In this document: one piece after another, positions 45,757 to 57,760 of the stretch
Position numbering within the stretch: position 1 is the first letter of the stretch
How the letters are laid out: the number at the start of each line of letters is the position of its first letter
DNA from: Thinopyrum elongatum
Taxonomy: Eukaryota > Streptophyta > Magnoliopsida > Poales > Poaceae
Direction of reading: 5' to 3'
Length of the DNA stretch: 64,000 nucleotides
Assembly: GCA_011799875.1 (NCBI GenBank)
Contig: CM022303.1
Span: 550,205,368-550,269,367 of the forward strand
Program-made: the position numbers and the translations under genes
The notes under the pieces: generated by a model
Seen by the model: only the letters and a program-made list of their open reading frames with translations
What the model was told of the DNA's origin: nothing
Databases searched by the model: none

Positions 45757-47804
45757 AAAATTAAATTCACGGCAATAATGCAAACACCATGTATGACAGT
45801 TAATGAATGGCCGGCGGTGTTCTAACTGCCTAACTAAATGATTTAGTAATTTAGGATTTTCGGATTAGTTAATTAAAGTTGGGACCACTATTCATTTATC
45901 GAAAATCGGTCTAAATGTATAACGTTTCTTGATAGTTGGGGCGTCTGACGGGAATAAGAGGCGTTATCACAGGGTTCGGTAATCGTTGTTCTGAGCAAGT
46001 TTCAGTGTATAACAATATTTGTCATCGAGAGTTACGGTTGTTATCGGTTATTAATGATTTTCTAAGTTTTTATTAATTTCTGAAATTTATAATTATTTTA
46101 ATCAAATTATCCGAAACAGTGTGCTGATGGGACATCAGCATGAACCTAAGTGGCTGGATGTCAGCGGTTAAGTAAGTAATTACTATTATGTTTAATAACA
46201 TAATTAGTTAATTAGATTAACACTAATCACGATTAATTAACATTTAATACTTTAATTAATTATTTAATTATTTATTTTTATTTCTTTCTTTCTAAAAACA
46301 TTTTGGGGGTGGGGCCCCCTTTGTCCTCATAGGCCGAGGGAGGGGGGCCCACTACGTCAGTGGACCATCGCGGCACACCAGGGGGGGCGTTGGCTGTGGG
46401 CGCGCAGAAAGGAGGTTAGTTTGGGGGGGAGTGAGGAAGTTATGGAAGAAACGCAAGCGGAGCGCGAGCGCGGCCAAGGCAAAGGGATCGGCGGGGGAGT
46501 GAAGGGCTGGGTTGAGAGCGCGGTCAGAGTGGCGTACTCCTCAGAGCGCGGCCGGGAGAGCGCCATGGGCTGGACGAGCTACGGGGACGCGACTGACGGT
46601 GGACGCAGAGGCGGGGCGGAACGCGAGCGAGCGATCGGGCGCGGCGAACGGGGACAATCGGGGGAGAGCGGGAGGTGGGACGAGAGGCGGAGTAACGAAA
46701 CGAGTGGTAGGAGTTGGTTGGTTGTGTGTTTTAGAGGGCCATAGGCGAGGTGAGGGGTAGAGCAGCAGCAGCGAGGAGCATCGGGGGGGGGGGCGCGGGC
46801 GAGGCGCCGGTAGCAGCAGGCAGCAGGACACCGGGGCGGGACAGGAGAAGCGCGGGAGGGGGGGGGAAACGGGAGAGGGGGAGGGAGAGGCCGAGGGGAC
46901 GGTGAAGATGGGGTGTGAGCGCGGAAGGGGGTTAGAGTAGCGAGGCGAGAGTGCGGGGCAGGCGGTGGAGAGGTGGGGTGGAGGACAGAGGGGGATGCAC
47001 CCGTGATCGTCGGGAGGGGACAGGGGAGGGGGGGGGCGGGCGAGGTCACGACGGGAAGACGGACGAGACGGAAGACGAGGCTGAAGGCGGCGGGGAGGCG
47101 CGGGCCTACCGGGCGGGGCGGAGGTACGTCGCGGGGCACGGGCGACGGGAGCGGGGGTTTGCCCCGATCCTAGATCAAGTCGAGGGACGCTCGGGGGGCG
47201 ATGACCGGGGGGGGGAGGGAATGAGGGATCGGGAGGGGGATAGGGGTTCGGCCTGGTCCATATAGACCAGGGGAGCAGGTGGGCCGGCCGGCTGGCTTCG
47301 GCCCGTTGGGCCGTGGGGGGGGGTGGGTGCTCTTTTTCATTCTTTGTGTCTTCTATTCTTTTTCCTTTTTTATTTCGTACTTCTCAATCTAGTAAATAGC
47401 TAGGCCTCAAAATGGTTTTGTAAAACATGAGGACTAGAGATTCTAACATACCAGTGATTATTCCTAACACCTAAAATTCGTTTGGCAAAATATAATTCCC
47501 ATATTTATTTAGTTTTAATAAAGGATTCAAATATTATCTTATCCAACTGTTTGAGGTTTCGAGTCCACTTATCCAATTCATCAATGATGTTGGTTCAATT
47601 TAGAATAGCCTTGGATATTTGTTAATTATCGACATTTAGCTGTCTAGTTGGAAACAACTTCATATTCCACTTTTCATTTAAATTTGATTGACTTAGGAGT
47701 TGAAATTGCAATGTGAGTGCTAATGATGGATTAGCACATGTTGATCATGCTAACATGTCATATCAAAAGTTGATTTGACTGTTGCTAATCACGGGGGTGT
47801 TACA
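45757..47804 (-). repeat. Truncated chromovirus LTR (third), indel-rich
   Basis: Corresponds to about 55858-57760 of the outer right LTR, but with many inserted and deleted bases, especially in the GC-rich part (46320-47330). It ends GGGGGTGTTACA at 47804. GC-rich frames inside it (46357-47265, both strands) are spurious. Confidence 0.8.
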
Positions 47805-50800
47805 ACTCCCTAACTATAAGAAGTCTCGTCCCGAGAGAGGAATTAAAAGAGGAAGACTGAAAGAAGAAAGAGGGGTGGGATTCTTCGCGAAGACGATACC
47901 TAGCGGTTCCAAGTGGCTTCATCTTCAGAATGATTTGGACCACTGAAACCTTGAGGAAAACTTGATTGACTTTGCTTTTGACGTGTTCGCGCTCAGCTTG
48001 ATCAAGAAAAGGATGGGATATTATGGGATATGACAGATCTTCCCGTTAATTCAAGCCTTTTTCCCATGGATCCACAGCTCTAATAGGATCTTGAAGCAGC
48101 GCGGAGTGTTGGGATTACAGAAAAGACGTCATGTATTGAGAAAGGTTGGCCGGCCAACAATTGCAACTGATATTGGCCTTCTCCTCGACGGGGCAAAGAA
48201 TACGGAAGGCCAATGTTAGCGAGGGGCTAACTTGCTTTGATTCCGAACGATGAGTGCCTTTCAACGGAGAGTGACGCGGAGGTAAGCTTGCTCGCCAGAT
48301 GTGATAGACATTTCCTGGTGCTTACGGTCATAGTTGCTCTTATGACGAGACTGAGCAGATTTCAAATGGTTCACCCCCCGAAACAATGCGACTTGTTCTT
48401 CGCTTGCCAGATAATTGTCCGGTCCGACGAGTGAGCGTTCCCCCAGTTCGACAATTCAAGAGGGGTTCGCCACTTGACACCGTATAAACTTCAAACAAGG
48501 GGGGTGCCATCTTCAGACTAGCTGTGAGCTAATTGTTGTTGTAAGAGAAAGAGGAATTCGGCATCATACCGGCGAGATTCCTCCCAGTTCTCTACCGAAG
48601 GAGAGGACGGCAAGATCGAAGATATCTTCGAGCATTGATTAAACTCGTTCAACTTGACCCTGTCATTTTGAGGTGGAAAAGCGGTGGGTGCTAAAAGACA
48701 GGTGAGTTCCAATAGCTTCTTGGAAACTATTCCAGAAAAAACAAACAAAAAATTTTGTTCGTTGGTGAGGAATCTGCAAGGAAGGGGATTTCTTGCCACG
48801 ATCAGAACTGATCTCCAACGGACACCGTGGAGTGACACAATTCGGGAAACATACAATTTATGCTAAAGGGAGCAAGTTGATTGTCTCTGTCAACGGGCAG
48901 AAAGTGGGCACTTAGAGAAGCGGTCAATGACGACAAAATATAGACATCATTACCCATTCTGGGCATTTGGGAAAAACCAGTAACTGAAACAGTAAGAAAT
49001 CCAATTGACCTTGGTCCCACTTTCCAGTCAGGAATTTCCAGGGGTTGCCGGAGTTCTGCGGCCTTTGATGTTGAGCTTTAAAGCGGCCGGCAAACGTCAC
49101 ATCAGACAACATAAGGCACTGTCTCGCTTCATATTAGCCACCAGAATCTTGACAAATGTCACGGTACATCTTTGTCTACAGGGTTGAATGGACAAGGGAT
49201 GTCATGAGCTTCCTTCATAACGTTTTCCCTTCATTCTTGAACTTGGGTTACCGAAGAGACGGTGTTGGAAAAATAGGATCCCACGATCTGCATCAAATGG
49301 AATTCCGACGGCTTCCTTTCTCGAGGTATCGCTGATCATTTCAACTTCAGGTTAATACATTTGAATAACCTTAATGCAGTGTTCTAAATCTGGTTCGACA
49401 ACCAAGTATTGAGATTAAACCCTGTGGAACCCAATATGGAGGTTCAATTTGCAAAGCTCTTTCATGGAGAAGAGAAGTTGGGTTTCTTGACAACCTAGAT
49501 TGCTTGCTATAGGGACGTTGCGACTCAAGCATCGGCATTACATTTAGCGTGCCGGTTTGCGGTGGGTGGGATATGAAATATTCAGATCTAATCGCCACAA
49601 TTGTTTCGCGCATCTTTGTGACGAAGGTGTACAGATACTGGTGATAGTATCATAAATACTTCAACTTTGGTGATCCGTGTTGTTGTTGTATATCTCGCAA
49701 CGGTTTCCCGAGAACGGTAATTGTCGCCATAGCTTCAAGGCATAGATAACCGCCCAGAAAGTTCAAAGATTCAATTGCACGGGATAATTTTCTTTCATTG
49801 CGGTCGCATTGTGGGGGCATAAGCAATCACTTTGCGCTCTTGCATTAGGACACAGCCTAATCCTTGACGCGATACTCCTCACAGTATATCACGAAATCCT
49901 TTTGGGAATAAGGGGGCGCGGTGGCTAGTACTGGGGACAGATGTCATTATCTTTTAGTGTTGGTGAAAGCGTTCTTGGCATTTTTCTGTCCACTCAAATT
50001 TAAAACCTGGTGAAGCAGATATGTCAATGGTTTCGCAATATTGGAAAAGTTCTAACGAATCGACGGCAATAACTAGCAAGTCCGAGGAAAACTTCGACTT
50101 GCTTACATTCTTGGGGGAGTCCAGTCGAGAATAGCATGACACTCGTTCGGGTTAACAGCCAATCCATCTTGGAATCACATGTCCAAGGTCAGTACTTCAA
50201 GGAGCCAAATTCGCATTTGGGACACCATAACTTGGAACAACTGGGTGTTCTTGAGCATTTCTCGAACAAGGCAAGAGGAAATGTTCAACGCATGTTCCTT
50301 CTTTTATTCTTAGAATAGACAGAATATATCTTAGAATAACACGACGAATTTGCGACTAACAGGAGGAAATCCTATGAAATAGAATTCCTTGTAAAAAAGA
50401 CGGAGATGACAACGAGAATGTAGCTGGGCATTCGTTAGGCCACGGGAGATCTGCAATGACGGTGATTCATAGGACCAAATAAACCAGTGACGGAATGCAA
50501 GTTTTGGGAATGTCCTCTTCCGGACAAGGATTTGGTGGAGAAACCAACCTCAAGTCGAGTTAGAGAACACCGATGATCCGGAAAAGTGATCTAAAGATCA
50601 TTGATACGGGCAGTGGTTATTTATTCGGATTTTGGCTGGTTAATGGGCCGGTTTAATCATGAACCAATCGGTTAGTTCCATCCTTCTTCGGAACGAGAGT
50701 GAAGGTGCTCCCAAGCAGAGGGAACTTGGGGCGGATGATGAAACCACTCTTGAGATGACTTGTCGATTTCTTCTAAGCGTCAAGACGGTGATGCGGAGGC

Positions 50801-50998
50801 ATCCTATAAGGGTCGCTTGGCCATAGGAACGGTGCCAGGCTTCAGTCAAGACAAACTCGGACAGCTCTAGCCGGGGGTATGCAGGAAGCATGGAAGTTCT
50901 TCTGGAAAGAAGTTCTGGAAAATCTCGAACGACAGGCACGTTCTCGATCCCTTCCCAGAGGTGAGGCGTTCAAAGACATTCATAAATTATCTCCAGCT
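47805..50998 (-). pseudogene. Chromovirus pol, third copy, very indel-rich
   Basis: Follows the order of 38025-41000, but reading frames break every few tens of bases. An apparently random insertion lies near 48736-48765 (aaaaaacaaacaaaaaattt). It becomes clean at about 51005, inside the protease-RT linker. Treated as probable uncorrected read sequence. Confidence 0.75.
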
Positions 50999-52471
50999 TC
51001 AGCGATCTCGAGTAATTCGGGCAGTGTAGTTCACTATCTCATCGGAGGGGTGAAGAAGTTGGATAACTTTAGTGGCACAATTGATCGAAGCAATGTGAGC
51101 TTTCAACCAATCCATTCCGAGTATGAGGTCTATGGTGGAAGACTTCAGGATAATAGGGGAAGCTAGGAATTCAAATTCCTCGATTTCAACAGGGACATTA
51201 TGTGCCATCATAGTGGTTTGACATTGGCCTCCAGGGGTATGGACAACTATTGGCAGGTTCATCTTTTCGAATGCAATGTCATGAGATAATGCAAATGCTT
51301 CAGACATGAATGAATGCGATGCTCCTGAATCAAATAATACAGAAGCAGGTACTGAGTCAACAGGAAGGGTACCCATCACAGTAGCAAGTTGATCCTGGAC
51401 TTCTTCAATGTCAATGTTGTAAGCCTGACCACGACCACGTGAAGCAGACCCAGTATTATAGTTGCGGGTCTGATTGTTGCCACGGCCATATCCACGGCCA
51501 GCACGAGGAAAATCTAACTGATTCTGAGTCTGGCGGCAGTCTTTAGCCTGGTGGCCTGGTTTGCGGCACTTGAAACACAAACCATCTTCAGGACGAAGAG
51601 GGGCATTGTTCTGAATAGCTTGAGCCTTTGACGGTCTCGGTGGTGGAGGAGGCAGACGTGGTGCAGCATTGTTCTTTGGCGCAGAGGTATTGGGACGGAA
51701 CGCGTTGTTGGGAATCCAAACTCTACGCTTCGGTGCTGAGCCCGAAGATGAGCCAGCATCACGATAGCGCTTCTGCGAGTCCTTGTGTTCCATCTGAGCG
51801 GTCTCAACAAGAATAGCCTTGTTCACTAGAGTTGAGAAGTCATTGATGTCTTGAGCAGCTAGTGCAAGCTTGAGGTCAGGGTGGAGTCCATTACGGAACT
51901 TCTCCTGTCTGCGAGCATCTGTGGCGATGTCTTCTTCAGCATAGCGGGAGAGATCAAGAAATTCCCGCTGATAAGCTTCGACGGTTTTATTACCCTGGGT
52001 GAGGTTACGGAACTGGGTCTTCATGCGTTCCATAATTGCTTGAGGGATGTAACGTGTACGGAAAGCAGCCTGGAACTCATACCAGGTGATGACTGTTCCA
52101 ACAGGCAGAGTACGCTTGTGTGTGTCCCACCATTGAGCAGCGGGGCCCTTTAAGAAAAAGGCCGCAAAGGTGACAAAGTTGGCGGGGGCGACATTAGCAG
52201 ACTCCATCTCGTGAGTGATGTCGCGGAGCCAGTCATCAGCATCCAGTGGCTTGTCAGAGTTGCGAAACTGCGTTGGGTTGAGTCGCGTAAACTCTGTCAA
52301 AGTTATTGAAGCTGGGTTCTGGTTCTGGTTGTTCTGATGCGGAAACTGAGCCATGATTCCAACCATGAACTGGCGGTTAAGCTCAAACTGTTGCATCATA
52401 GCCGCCATATAGTCTGGCGGTGGTGGACGTTCAGGGGCACGACCACGACCACGACCACCTGGTCTAACCAT
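50999..52471 (-). pseudogene. Chromovirus gag-protease, third copy
   Basis: ATG at 52471 (MVRPGG). Gag core, zinc knuckle and protease are intact and almost identical to the copies starting at 34804 and 42488. The frame is lost at the edge of the noisy stretch at about 51005. It lies downstream of a complete leader and 5' LTR, so this is the proper 5' half of the insertion. Confidence 0.85.
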
Positions 52472-52722
52472 CCTGCTAAGTATCAACAGGGGGGTAGCTT
52501 AGTAAAAGCAATTGCGAGTGTTTAGCGACAAGTATGATGTAACACGACAATACTTTAAGCAGTGTAATAGATACATAACAGTAGTCGATTAAGACATACA
52601 GATCCATACACAAAGTCGGGTTCATGCGGACAGCATAACAGCGCAAATTAAAAGCTAGACATACTAGGCGGCGCGCAGGCACGCGGTAAGGAAGTACACA
52701 ACGAGACATAGCAAAGGCTACA

Positions 52723-53493
52723 TCAACGTCGGAGAAAACCACTGTAACGGGGTAACTGCGAGTGCGGACGACGAATATTCGTCGCGGAAGGATCCTGTGC
52801 TCCATGTGCACTCTGATGCAGAACCCGGTCTCGAACTGTAAGAAGAGGTCCACGTATAGGTGTGTGACCTCCAACAGCAGGCCAGTCAATACCAGCATAC
52901 ATCTGAGTCCTGCGCGGGTAAAGGATGTGCTCCGGATGTATCCCTGCACGAACAGTGGGCATCAACTGCGTCATAGCATCGTAGAGACGTGCTCGAGTGG
53001 CAACCAACTCGACGGCAAGAGCCCGAACAGTGCGATCCAGAGCCTGAGTGCACTGAATCAGAACGCGGTGGTCATATCGGCGAGGCTCGTATGGGGCACA
53101 GATAGCTGTGTAGTATCCGGTAGCATCTCCAGCAGGGGCATACGGAATGTATCGGAACTCAGAGTCATCCAAGATATCACTGAACTGTCCTCGAAGACGT
53201 GCGACAGCAGAGTAGGCGGCATCATGTACTGCCATCTCAATCGTCACGCCGATACCGTGGAAAAGGTGCAGCTCGGTGTCTGAGTCATTCTGCCGATCAT
53301 AGATACGAACATCAGCATGGTACTGCTCCTGATTAAACTCGCGGTAATCCTCGTAAACCATGTACTCAGGGTACCAGCGGTAGCCAAGTCTGGTCATGAG
53401 AGCGATCAGGACAGCTGGAAAACCAGGGGCATCTCGAGCCCAAGTGCGAAGCACAAGCTGTATCGTAGGACGCGGTGGAAACAAACGGTCCAT
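52723..53493 (-). CDS. Extra ORF (256 aa) between primer-binding site and gag
   Basis: ATG at 53493 (MDRLFPPRPTIQLVLRTWAR), stop at 52723, about 250 bp before gag and in sense with it. The frame is open further upstream to 53568, but the 53493 ATG directly follows a splice-acceptor-like sequence. The protein has no zinc finger, membrane span or signal peptide. Residues about 44-110 (YPEYMVYEDYREF ... VHDAAYSAVARLRGQF) follow a helix-strand-strand-strand-helix order vaguely like a dsRNA-binding fold, but lack its usual basic helix. Residues about 145-195 are helical and Arg/Ala-rich. The C-terminus is basic and Pro/Ser-rich. It is preserved in all three internal copies with few changes. I do not recognise the family; function unknown. 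An antisense frame (52762-53283) is its shadow. Confidence 0.6.
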   Translation of the reverse strand: MDRLFPPRPTIQLVLRTWARDAPGFPAVLIALMTRLGYRWYPEYMVYEDYREFNQEQYHADVRIYDRQNDSDTELHLFHGIGVTIEMAVHDAAYSAVARLRGQFSDILDDSEFRYIPYAPAGDATGYYTAICAPYEPRRYDHRVLIQCTQALDRTVRALAVELVATRARLYDAMTQLMPTVRAGIHPEHILYPRRTQMYAGIDWPAVGGHTPIRGPLLTVRDRVLHQSAHGAQDPSATNIRRPHSQLPRYSGFLRR

Positions 53494-53871
53494 CTGAAAC
53501 AGAGGAAATTCAGATTTGTCAAATGACAATGAGAAGTTTAACACAACTCGGAGAGAAAGGTTAAACAAAACAATGGAAAGGAAAATGATTATCAGACTAA
53601 TCAGATCAACGACAGGGAAATCGCACAGATATCCAGCTCTCCGGGTAGACGGGATTTACGAGATCCTAAGTGTCGGCGTTAGTAAAATTTATTTAACCCG
53701 AATAGAAGAGAGATCAGAGTCCCAGAGTATAGACGAGGAATAAAAGATCCTAATACCACCCAGTTGACGACATGGGCCCGTAAGCCACACTGCCAAGTTA
53801 GTAAATTAGTTTTTCGGTTTCTAGACTCAACTTCGGCCAAGGAATTGGAAGGGGGCTTCCTACAGGCAGTC
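53494..53871 (-). other. Chromovirus 5' leader
   Basis: Untranslated leader between the primer-binding site and the extra ORF. On the minus strand the sequence just before the ATG at 53493 reads TTTCCTCTGTTTCAG, a good 3' splice-site match. No donor was identified with confidence. Confidence 0.5.
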
Positions 53872-53884
53872 GGTTCTGATACCA
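53872..53884 (-). other. Primer-binding site of the chromovirus
   Basis: On the minus strand, TGGTATCAGAACC starts 3 nt after the 5' LTR (LTR end at 53888). It is complementary to the 3' end of initiator tRNA-Met with a late mismatch. Confidence 0.8.
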
Positions 53885-53887
53885 ACT

Positions 53888-56800
53888 TGTGACGCCCCCG
53901 GTTCAATCGTACACTAATCATACACGCAAACGTGTACGATCAAGCCCAGGGACTCACGGGAAGATATCACAACACAACTCTAAACACAAATAAACGGAGG
54001 TCCACAATATTACAGACCAGGGATCCGAAGATCCGAATACATAAGTCAGTCATACAAATAATATCTGGGTACAGACATAGTTAGACAAGTTTTGCCTTAA
54101 GAAGGCTAGCACCAACAGCGACACTAGATCGAAAGGCGTTGGCCTCCTGCCTGGGAGCCTCCGATCCTACTCCTGGTCAGCTGGCTCGATCCAGTAGTAC
54201 GTGCCCTCTGGACCCGCCTGGTAGTAGGCTCCGGTGGTGGCGTCTGGCTCCTGGACTCCATCGTCTGGTGTATCATCAAGGTGGGGTATATGGGGGAAAA
54301 GAGAAAATAAAGCAACCGTGAGTACTCATCCGAAGTACTCAGCAAGCAAGGATCTATACTACATATGAAACATTATCAATGGAGAAAAGGCTGTATATGT
54401 GGACTGGGCTGCAGAAATGCCAGAATAGAGAGAAAGGCCTAGTCCTATCGAAGACTAGCATCTTCAAACATCTTCTCAAAGCCATCATCTTGCAGCAGTA
54501 GAAGAGAGTAGAATAGCATTTTTTTTAGCAAACATGTTGAAGTACAGCTCAAAGATCCTTCCTCGACTCCCAGCGAGAAAGTAATCTCGAAGCTTCAATT
54601 AAGTAACAAGTATCCAGTTTAAGTAGTAGATCGGGATACACAAACTGAGCGTCCTTTACCGTAGGACCGGCTATCGATAGAAGATTCATCCCTGCAGGGG
54701 TGCACTACTGTTACCCAACACGCTCGATCAACTCTGGCCGGACATACTTGCTGGGTAATGCCCGTCCTCGGAAGATCAACACGAAGCAGCGCTCTACCTA
54801 GGCTCAGCAGAGAGGTCAGCACGCCGGACTAACCTATGCACCCAGGGGTCTCGGGCCATCGCCCTGGGCACCCTGCGCGTTGCGTGGCTGGCCGGGGTGC
54901 AGGCGCGACACTGAACTCGCCAGTGAAGTATCCAGCCCAATCCCGACGATCAGCCCGCACGGTGAATCGTGACGTCTGATAAGCTTTCGGAGAAACGTAC
55001 ATCGCAGAGGGCCCCATAACCATAATCCCGCGTGGTGATAGTGCGTATAGGGCACGTCGACCCACTCAGATCACACACCCAAATCCAATAGGCTCAATTA
55101 GTATCAAGCGGAGACAATCAGAGTCTCTGATGCTCCGCCACAATGTCACACTCGAGTGCCCTTCCGGCACACCCGAAATCATAGATCCCCAGCGGGTACC
55201 CACCAGGGTGGACCCGCCTGTGACAAAGGTCAAGTAACCGTGTGGTCATAATCATCAGGGTGAACGTATGAGGTATCACCCTCGAGGTTCACACTGAGGG
55301 GTTGCACGACAGAGTCGTATCGGACATGGAGAAGGAGGAATCACCCTCGATGACCACGACCGAACAGCTATACTGCAGAGTATTCATCGTGAGTGCGTTA
55401 CGAGGTATCACCCTCGGCACTCGATAGTTACTACGCAGAGTCGTACAACTTAGGGGGGGGGGTGTGAAGTGAGGTGTCGGTCTCTGGTCGACGATCACGT
55501 TGATCGAGTCGTCGATGATCAAGCAGGGGCAACAAGGGTAAGGTGGTGGGGTCACTGATGGTTCACTACCAACCTATACTAATCAGTTTATCATAGGCAG
55601 GTAAGGTAGCAATGAACAGGTTACAACAGCAGGCTATGCATCAGAATAGGAGCATACATTAACAGTAGCGAAATCTAATGCAAGCAGGAGAATAGAATGG
55701 GCGATATCTGGAATGCTCAAGGGGGGGGCTTGCCTGGTTGCTCTGGCAAGAGAGGGAGGTCGTCAACGGGCTGCTCGTCGGTAGAGTAGTCGTAACCTGG
55801 TGCAGCGTCGTCGGTCTCAGCGTCTATCGAGAGAAAGAAGGAGGGGGAGAGAAACAATAAATTCACGGCAATAATGCAAACAACATGTATGACATGTCTA
55901 AATGATATGCCGGGGTGTTCTACTGCCTAACTAAATGATTTAGTTAATTTAGGAATTTATTCGGATTTATTTAATTAAAGTTGGACACTATTCATTTATC
56001 GAAATCGGTCTAATTGTTCAACGTTCTTATAGTTGCGGGCGTCTGACGGGAATACAGAGGGCGTATCCGGGTTCGTATCGTCGTTCTGAGCAAGTTTCAT
56101 GTATACAATATTTTCATCGGAGTTACGGTTTATTTAATATGATTTTCTAAAGTTTTTATTAATTTCTGAAATTTAATTAATTATTTAATTCAACATTATC
56201 CGAAACAGTGCTGATGATGACATCAGCATGACCACATGCTGATGTCAGCGGTTAATTAAGTTAATTACTAATTACTGTTTAATTAACACTAATTAGTTAA
56301 TTAGATTAACCTAATCAGGATTAATTAACTAATTAATTATTTTAATTATTTATTTTTATTTCTTTCTTTCTAAAACATTTTTGGGGGTGGGCCCCCTTTG
56401 TCATAGGCCCAGAGGGGCGGGGCCCACTCGTCAGTGGCCCATGCGGCCACACGGGGCGGGCGTGGGCGCAGCCCGAGCGGGCGCGTCCCCGGGACGTTGG
56501 GCACGCACGACGCACGCCGGCGCCGGCGGCCAAGGCCAAGGGAGGCGGCGGGGTGAAGGGTGCGGGCGAGCGCGGAGCTCCAGAGGCGCGGGCGCGCATG
56601 GAGCTGGCGAGCCCGGGCGCGATGCGGTGGACGCAGAGGCGGGGCCGCGGTGCGAGGCTCGGGCGCGGCGAACGGGACAGCGCGGGAGGCGGGATGGCGC
56701 GACGCGGCGGCTCCGACGAGTGGTAGCGAGGGAGGCGAGGCCTAGCAGGGTAGCAGCAGCAGCAGCGAGGAGCATGGGGGGGGCGCGGCGAGGCGCCGTA

Positions 56801-57760
56801 GCAGCAGCTGTCATCAGAGCACCGGGGGAAGGAGAACCGGGGTGAGGGGAACCGGAGCGGGGCGAGGAGCAGGGGCCGGGTGCGGTGAGCGTGGCCAGGT
56901 CGTGCGCGCGCGCGGGGGCGTGGTGGCGCGCGGCGAGTGCGGGAGCAAGAGGGGAGGCCTGGGCCTCACCGTGATCGTAGGAACGGGGCAGCGGGGGGGT
57001 TCGGGGCGGTCGACGGGACGACGGCGACGGAGACGAGTGTCAGGCCGGCGGGGAGGCGCGGGCTCCGGGCGGCGGCGAGGTCGTCGCGGGCGACGGGCGA
57101 CGGGATCGGGGGTTTGCCCCGATCCTGATCCAGTCGAGGGAGGGGCGACCGGGGGGGGGGGAATGTGGATCGGGAGGGGGGCTAGGGTTCGCCCTGTGTC
57201 CATATAGCCAGGGGGCGCAGGTGGGCCGGCCGGCTGGGCTTCGGCCCAGTTGGGCCGTGGGGGGGGGGGGGGGTTGCTCTTTTTTCTTCTTCTTTGTTTT
57301 CTATTTCTTTTCCTTTTTCTTTATTCTCCCTTTCTCAATCTAGTAAATAGCTAGGCCTCAAAATGGTTTTTTGTAAAACATGAGACCTAGTTCATAAATA
57401 CCAGTGCATTATTCCCTAACACCTAAAATTAGTTTGGACAAAATATAATTCCATATTTATTTCAGATTTAATAAATGGTTATTAAATATTATCTTTATCC
57501 ACTGTTTGAGGTTGTTCGAGTCACTTATCCAATTCCAATGATGTTGGTTTCAATTTTAGAATAGCCTCTGGAATATTTGTTATTTATCTGACATTTTAGC
57601 TTCTATGTTGGACAACTTTCATATTCCACTTTCATTTAAATTTGAATTTGACTTAGGAGTTGAAATGCAATGTGATGCTAATGATGATTATGCACTGTTG
57701 ATCATGCTAACATGTCATTATCAAAAGTGATTACTGTTGCTAATCACCGGGGGTGTTACA
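53888..57760 (-). repeat. Chromovirus 5' LTR (outer right)
   Basis: Full-length partner of 26411-30278, the cleanest LTR copy in the window. The GC-rich frames 56342-57207 are not genes. A deaminated palindrome lies at 56218-56247. Confidence 0.9.
56218..56247. promoter_or_regulatory. 30-bp palindrome in the outer right LTR
   Basis: tgacatca/tgatgtca arms, the same position as 28740-28769. Both CpG positions of the TGACGTCA sites seen at 37168-37197 read CpA or TpG here. Confidence 0.5.

Larger units (their letters stand above)
26411..57760 (-). mobile_element. Tekay/Del-type chromovirus complex with tandem internal copies
   Basis: The outer LTRs 26411-30278 and 53888-57760 are nearly equal in length (3,868 and 3,873 bp). 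The whole is flanked by a perfect 5-bp duplication agaca (26406-26410, 57761-57765), so the outer pair behaves as one insertion. Minus-strand order from the right: LTR, primer-binding site, extra ORF, gag, pol (noisy), truncated LTR, pol fragment (noisy), extra ORF, full gag-pol with chromodomain, truncated LTR, extra ORF, gag, pol (noisy), LTR. This needs tandem recombination, nested same-family insertion or assembly error. Confidence 0.8.
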
